Shown one piece after another: positions 58,400 to 64,000 of a stretch of 64,000 bases of DNA. Source of the stretch: Silurus meridionalis (Eukaryota; Chordata; Actinopteri; Siluriformes; Siluridae); contig NC_060906.1 of the NCBI RefSeq assembly GCF_014805685.1, forward strand, positions 9,065,846-9,129,845, in the 5' to 3' direction. A program made the position numbers and the translations under genes. Positions within the stretch are counted from its first letter, which is position 1, and each line of letters opens with the position of its first letter. The notes beneath the pieces were generated by a model. The model did not search any database, had not been told where the DNA came from, and was given only the letters and a program-made list of their open reading frames with translations.

Positions 58400-59493
58400 T
58401 GGTTTTATGACCTCTCAAACTGGTAAGTGGAAGACCACATTCATAATAATCAAATTTTCTCTCATAACCCCTGGTTTCTAAACAGTGCTGTAGGGCTTTC
58501 TACAGTGTCTAAATGCTTTACTAGACTTATATTAATCATTCATTTTTCAATTTCTTCTCTAACAACTATCACAAACTTGTCACAACAATAAAAACAGTAG
58601 CTGTCATTAGGGTATTCATTTACTATGGTATTTCTAGAGTCATTGCACCAATTAGGAAACAGAGGTTAGTACAAATGAAAGACTCTAGTTTTCTTGTATT
58701 GAGAGATGCATTCAGTGCCTTGCTATTAAAACCTGAATAAGTAAGAGAAAGTAGACCTTCCAAATTGTTCTCACATAGGGCCCAAAATGAAAAAAACCAG
58801 CAAAAAAGCAATTAGATAAATAAACCTTTTATCATACTGTTTATATTTCAGGTATTTGCTTAATGATTTGCTCGTGGTCTACGTGTTACCCTTCCCTGAA
58901 TAACGACTATGCTTTCGTCTTCTGTCTTTTTTTCTCCACACGATTCCCCAACTTTCTTCTTCCTTTTCTGTCTGTTAAATACACAGTCTCACAATGGAGT
59001 CTCATTAAATGGCAGTTTCCTGCTAGTTCTACATTTATGAAATTTTATGATGGTGGATTGAACCTTGGTTTGACTTGAATGTCGTTCTCCTGGCTCCAAC
59101 CCACATTTCCTGAAGAGTGACATCTATGTCCGCCAATGCACTCTCGCGTTTCTAAGATAGCCTTTCAAATGTGTAATAGCAGGGAGGGGAAAAGAGAGGA
59201 GTGGGTGGTCACGGTTTTATTGAGTTTGTATGTATTTGTGTGCGAGCGAGGTCCCAAGATCGGTAAAAATCACCTCATTTTTCACTTGAGTGGCTCTCTT
59301 TAGCTCTTACACTTTTCTTTAGACACCCTCCCCATCTACCCCTTCAGAGGGGAATTCCTCCACTGAGTGTGAACCCACTGCACACCTCCCCTCACCCCCA
59401 ACACACACTGAGTGGCATTCAAAATGCATTAACACGAAATCAATGAAAAAAACCTGAAAAAACAAGAAAAATAGAGCGAGAGTGAGAAAGAGG

Positions 59494-59525
<32 letters not shown>

Positions 59526-59950
59526 CAAGGCAAGAAAAATCTCCTTAGCAACATAATCTGGCTGGCCTCACGAGAACCAGACGAGGCATGAGAAGAAAAG
59601 GGAACGACGCAAAACAGGGAGGGTAGGGAAAAAAAACGAGAGGAGGGGAGGGATAGTGAAGCATTTAGGCAGGGAATAAGGAACTGAACGGCAAGAGGCC
59701 TTGCGCACAGACACGGACAAAATGGGGAATTAACACAAGAGAAACTGTTCCTATTTAACACAAGGCGAAAAGCGACTATATTAACCCCCCTTTGCAGGTT
59801 AGCATCAGGGGGCAGGGGGACTAAAGGGAGGGGGAACTTTAATACTCTCTCACTCCCATCCGAGTCCCAAGGGAACCTAGGAAAGTCAGAAATAATTGCC
59901 CACACTTATTCATTAGGGATAGAACCAAGTCCCAAAGCAGGCTTGCTATT
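58400..59950. other. unclassified sequence
   Basis: The segment 59,460-59,660 is GA-rich and purine-biased, producing a spurious 158-codon minus-strand frame. A (GA)n tract lies at 59,500-59,525. No gene was recognised. Confidence 0.5.
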
Positions 59951-59955
59951 AAAAT

Positions 59956-60287
59956 TACTGTGCAAAAGTCTTAGGCCACCATTAGATTGGTTGTTTTAGC
60001 AATAGTTAAATGATGATACATAACACTCTTTAGTAGAATACAACCAGAAAACAATTTGACTACAACAGGAAACAATTGTGCAAAGTGCAGATAAATATGT
60101 AAATATATGCATTAAGCATTTCAGACACGTTATATGCTTAATTTATTGAAATTTTGCCAATAAGACCAACGGTCAATGCTATCATTGATATCAAAATGAT
60201 ATCAAAATGCCAAAGCCAAAGAATTTGATAGACATAAAATCATACTTTTGCATCAGCAAAAACCTGGTGGTGGCCTAGGATTTTAAT
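59956..60287. mobile_element. Tc1-like non-autonomous element, short
   Basis: The left end TACTGTGCAAAAGTCTTAGG continues with CCACCAT. The right side AAACCTGGTGGTGGCCTAGG with ATTTTAA is a partial inverted counterpart (GGCCACCA shared). I recall the left end as the terminus of a widespread fish repeat. No coding sequence was found, and the right terminus is degraded, so the boundary is approximate. Confidence 0.5.
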
Positions 60288-60334
60288 TTATTAAGTACAA
60301 ACCAGTATTTTAAATTTATTAAGTACAAACCAGT
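60280..60334. repeat. 27-bp tandem duplication
   Basis: ATTTTAATTTATTAAGTACA with AACCAGT (60,280-60,306) is followed at once by the same unit with one extra A (60,307-60,334). It overlaps the right edge of the preceding element. Confidence 0.9.
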
Positions 60335-60339
60335 CCATA

Positions 60340-61078
60340 ATCACACACAAAACAAACAGCTCAACAACCAATATGACGCATTTACATACAAACTAAAATA
60401 CTTTACATACTGGACAAAAATCTGACAGATCTTAGTGCTGGGACTGAGTCTGAGTCTAATAACCACATACACCTGTACATAGAATTACAACATGATCTTT
60501 CAACCAGTTGATGCTTTAAATGTCTTAATCTATTCATTTTCCTAGATATCTGATCCAGATTTTAAGTAGAAACTGAGGTTTTTGGGGAAAAGTATGTACA
60601 TGTCAATGTAAATTTTTGTTTGTTTAATTTTTGTTTGTTATAATTGAATACTGGTTTCTTTTTCTGCCGTTTTTAATATGGTGAATAACCATGTTTTTTT
60701 TGCTACCTGCATGTAATTGTAAACCTGTCAGTGTCTATATTTTACACAATTTCTTTGCTTCTTCATTTAACATTTTTAAATCATTAAGTATTACTTCCCC
60801 CGTATACGTCTCAAGTATTGTAGCATAAAATACATTTTTGACTAATTGTCTGTCGATTGCATAATATAAGCTTGTGTATGCTTGCTAAAAAAGATACAGT
60901 TTATTTTTCCAGAACCTTTTATAGAAAAATTCATAATTGTTAGTGATCACTTTATGTTCAACCTTTAACCCCAACTACACGGTCTTGCCAATGGTGGAAG
61001 TGTAAAATTTAATTAGGAGGTCATTAAAAGCTGCCCTGTACACACCATGAGCATTACTGCTACCCCACCATCACCCAG
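60340..61078. other. unclassified AT-rich sequence
   Basis: Nothing was recognised. Confidence 0.5.

Positions 61079-61080
<2 letters not shown>

Positions 61081-61140
<60 letters not shown>
61081..61140. repeat. (AC)n microsatellite
   Basis: An uninterrupted tract of 60 bp. Confidence 0.95.
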
Positions 61141-61142
<2 letters not shown>

Positions 61143-61144
61143 AC

Positions 61145-62100
61145 ATGCACACTAATGCATGGACATATTTGATAAAGATTTCATGCTTTGAAATACATCC
61201 ACAAAACTCCTTATACAAATCTAGAAATCCTCATAACTACACATTTCTTATTATACACTTAGAGCATAGAAAATCACAACAAGCAGGCATGGCAGTAAAA
61301 AATATTATCGCATAAAACCTGGCAAATTCAGTTTAAAGCAACTAAACTTTAAATCTGCTTTACATAAATGCAGGCATATTTAATTGAGAAATCGTAAAAT
61401 ATTCGTTTCCATATAAATATTTAAGACTTTTTTTCACAAAATGTATTCTGTTTTAAAAAGAGAAGTTAAATCAAAAATGTTGTAATTCATTCATTTCAAA
61501 TATTCAAATTAGGATGCACTTTCAGCTGTTTTGATACTACTAATCTTTTCGTTCATGCATTTTTATGAAATTTTCAAATGGACCTTATTTTCTCGTTTTT
61601 AAAAGTGTATGTATTTTCCATTTCTCTCGCAGAAGACCTATCTCTATAAAAGTGTTTTACACTTCAGAGAAGTGCTCTGAAGACTTGAAGAATATGTTTA
61701 TGGGAAAGACGAATCCCAAGAGATTTTTGCAGCGAAACTTTACAGGGTTTGGTCTCAGCGAATTGTCCCAGTGTGCTGCAGGACAACTTTGTAAAGACTG
61801 TGAGATTAAGATAAAACGAGACAGAGTAAAAAGCCCTGTACTGAAATGAATATTAGAGGACAACTCCTGATACAAAGCCATTAACAAAGACAGTACAAAA
61901 GCAAATGGAGAGAAAAGAAGAGAGAAAAGAGAGATGCGGTCGACCCGAGACAGAGAGAGATGGTTTGACAGTGAGAGAGACGAGGGCCAGAGGAGAGAAA
62001 AATAGAGAGTGGCCTAAAAAGCAGTGATGTAGATAAACAGGGAGGCAGAGGGGCGAAAGAGATTAATAAAGACATAGAAGTAGAGAAAAATAGAAATGGA
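61145..62100. other. unclassified sequence
   Basis: A 94-codon plus-strand open frame at 61,565-61,849 starts MKFSNGPYFLVFKSVCIF and contains no recognised domain. The segment 61,900-62,115 is purine-rich (GAGA-type). Confidence 0.4.
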
Positions 62101-62119
62101 GAAAGAAAGAGGGGGACTC

Positions 62120-62650
62120 TCTTTGTCCCCGTTGGCTGATTTCACACCGACACAAAGGCCTCGGTGGATGTTTCATCCTTTCACGGGCGTTTTTTGCTGC
62201 CGTGCATTCAACACTGTTCCTGTGCCGTTATGAAGTCAGGTCCATTCAGTGGGCGTTATAAATCACCGGTGCAGCCGCAGAGCGTGGCCAATCGTCCAAT
62301 TACGGAGTGCGGCCGCCCCTGAACATGCCAGACAAAAGCGTCACAAGGCCCATAAACGACCCTCTAATCAGGCGGCGGGGAAAACGCGCCCAAAACAGGC
62401 CCCAACCGCCCGCCTCACGCCCGTATTCCATCATCCCCATGCCCTCACACTTCCTCCCGCCCACTTCAGCGGACACACATACACAGCTGCAAGAGGGGGG
62501 AAGGTGGAGGTGGAGGGGAAGAAGGGTAAAGAGGGCATGCAGAGAGAGAGAAAAATGAGTTGGTGTTAGGACGCTGCGCTGAAGCCCCCCTCGGCCCTTT
62601 TCAGGCTGAGAGCCAGAACAAAAGCATACTGTTGCCATACTGAGCCGTTC
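62120..62650. promoter_or_regulatory. CpG-rich candidate regulatory block
   Basis: This is the most GC- and CpG-rich stretch of the window. Within it lie CACCGGTGCAGCCGCAGAGC, GTGGCCAATCGTCCAATTAC (two CCAAT-like motifs in opposite contexts), GGAGTGCGGCCGCCCCTG and CATAAACGACC. No TATA box or start site can be assigned. The texture fits a CpG island or conserved enhancer close to a gene. It lies beside the candidate exon at 62,706. Confidence 0.35.
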
Positions 62651-62705
62651 ATGCTAGCCAGTTAGCGGCCTCGAGAAAGTCCCTTCCACAGCTGCGGGAG
62701 CTCAC

Positions 62706-62762
62706 CTTGTGCTGGAGGCTATTGTTGAACTGGTTTGGGGGCTCTGACATCCATCTTCAGGA
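62706..62762 (-). other. candidate 57-bp exon with possible start codon
   Basis: On the minus strand, CTCTCTCTCTCTCCCAG (polypyrimidine tract plus AG) precedes the interval and GTGAGCTCCC follows it, giving strong acceptor and donor sites. An ATG at 62,748-62,750 opens MSEPPNQFNNSLQHK and ends in phase 0 at the donor. Another frame is also open throughout (PEDGCQSPQTSS). I do not recognise either peptide. The pyrimidine tract could simply be a microsatellite, so confidence is moderate at best. Confidence 0.35.
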
Positions 62763-62769
62763 CTGGGAG

Positions 62770-63282
62770 AGAGAGAGAGTGAGAGATTCAGAGCACGGGA
62801 AAGAGAGAGAGGGAGAAAGAGAAATAGAGGAATAGAGAAATAGAGAAATGCAGCTGCAGAATGAATAGAGATGAGGATAAGGTGAGAGAGAGGGAGAGGC
62901 ATGACAGGCAATAGGGCAACCCCACCCCCAAACTTACAGAGCAGCTGCCTTTGGTTAAAAGTAGCCCCTAAGAGAGACGGTGAACTGCCCAACCAACTTT
63001 AGATGGAAAAGAAATGAAAGAATCCTGTTCTGCAAGTTGCGTCCAATAATGATATCATAACTCGCTGGATTTGATTCATTAATCTTTCTTGAGGTCAACT
63101 TGAGGCCGTAAAGAGTTGAGCCTGTATTAAAATTTGAATGAGTTGCAGTGCTGGTGCTCAGAACAGAGGCAGGTGTTGGCCTAGTTCTAAGAGCAAAGGT
63201 TACAGACAGAGTCCATCAGAGCACACTCTTAATCCTCTGTTGAAACCACCAACATCCTATGTAGCACTGTAAAATAGAACCC

Positions 63283-63316
<34 letters not shown>

Positions 63317-63640
63317 CAGTCTCTCGATCCCTTGCTCCTACTCTCTCAAGTGGGTGCAGCTGCCAGGGGACTGCTGGTATCATCCATTCTCCAAGGGTTT
63401 TTAATAGCACTTGGTACTATGACACTAAATATCCCCCTACACAGCTCTGTTTTATTCATTAAATAGACCCTAGACACACTGCAGACACATTAAACGCTCA
63501 AGATCCAATACAGACCGCATACAAGATATCACTTACACAAAAACACTTATGCACAAAATCTCCCCATTGCGGTTTTAAATGCCCACTTAGCAAAATTGTC
63601 CAGCAGAATAAGTCCTGCCATGAAACAGTATTTTAGATTA
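62770..63640. other. unclassified sequence
   Basis: A GA-rich stretch lies at 62,764-62,910 and a (CT)n tract at 63,285-63,313. Nothing else was recognised. Confidence 0.45.
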
Positions 63641-63644
63641 TAAA

Positions 63645-63662
63645 TACTACTACTACTACTAC

Positions 63663-63703
<41 letters not shown>
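63645..63703. repeat. compound (ACT)n-(AAT)n microsatellite
   Basis: Six ACT units run into about a dozen AAT units. Confidence 0.95.
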
Positions 63704-63705
<2 letters not shown>

Positions 63706-63911
63706 AATGCACTGAATAATTATTTGTCCATTTACATGAACATCATTGTACATGGATTGGAAAAATCTGGCATTCATAATGTTTAGGTATCTAAAATTAG
63801 TTGAGCAATTGCATTGAAATTTATTACAACAGTTTTATTAATATTAACAATATTAATTCATTATGCATCGAATTCGTTTTGGGTTTTGCTACTGTTGCTT
63901 AAGAAAGGTGA

Positions 63912-63912
<1 letters not shown>

Positions 63913-63986
<74 letters not shown>
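63913..63986. repeat. (AT)n microsatellite
   Basis: An uninterrupted tract of about 74 bp, close to the end of the window. Confidence 0.95.
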
Positions 63987-63989
<3 letters not shown>

Positions 63990-64000
63990 CCTTATTTTTT

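Noticed and set aside
59429..59905. 158-codon minus-strand open frame
   Set aside because: Purine-biased DNA gives a Ser/Leu/Phe-rich chance frame without stops. No domain or splice context was found.
62249..62638. Overlapping open frames of 83-112 codons in the CpG-rich block
   Set aside because: GC-rich DNA has few stop codons. The peptides are Pro/Arg-rich and mutually overlapping on both strands, without a recognisable family.

Overview
The window looks like gene-poor vertebrate DNA from a teleost fish. It is AT-rich and crowded with long dinucleotide and GATA-type microsatellites. It carries several families of Tc1-like DNA transposons, hAT-like elements, tRNA-derived SINE-like repeats, and 3' ends of RTE- and L2-type LINEs. 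This mix is typical of otophysan fishes, and a catfish is my best guess, but that is inference. No complete cellular protein-coding gene is visible. Almost every long open frame is a microsatellite translation or a piece of a decayed transposon.

Layout. 1-9,600: mostly unclassified sequence, with an AT-palindrome inverted-repeat unit near 1.2-1.5 kb, an L2-type tail (3.7-4.1 kb), a SINE (5.5 kb), a Tc1 transposase relic (6.25-7.05 kb) and a candidate conserved element (9.06-9.42 kb). 10-22 kb: several copies of one internally deleted Tc1 family, SINE pieces, an RTE-LINE C-terminus (19.8-20.0 kb) and a candidate conserved block (20.93-21.24 kb). 26.7-28.8 kb: a three-level nest, in which a Tc1 fragment is split by a hAT-like element that is itself split by a second hAT-like element. 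30-41 kb: more LINE tails, SINEs and deleted Tc1 elements. 42.8-43.2 kb: an L2 ORF2 C-terminus. 44.1-44.5 kb: a homeodomain-site-rich block with a perfect 12-bp inverted repeat. 45.9-48.2 kb: SINEs plus a 1,598-bp Tc1 element with intact termini and a frameshifted DD34E transposase, inserted into an older Tc1 relic. 50.9-51.7 kb: a dead RTE-type reverse transcriptase. 53.2-55.0 kb: candidate conserved blocks. 55.2-56.75 kb: a second complete Tc1 relic on the minus strand. 57.46 kb: a triple nuclear-receptor half-site. 58.3 kb: a Ty3/Gypsy reverse-transcriptase scrap. 62.1-62.8 kb: a CpG-rich block next to a plausible small exon on the minus strand.

Nothing here works together as an operon or multi-gene system. 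The most useful content is the transposon stratigraphy, the possible regulatory DNA and the single candidate exon. All boundaries were read by eye. Family names rest on recognised motifs, not on database searches.
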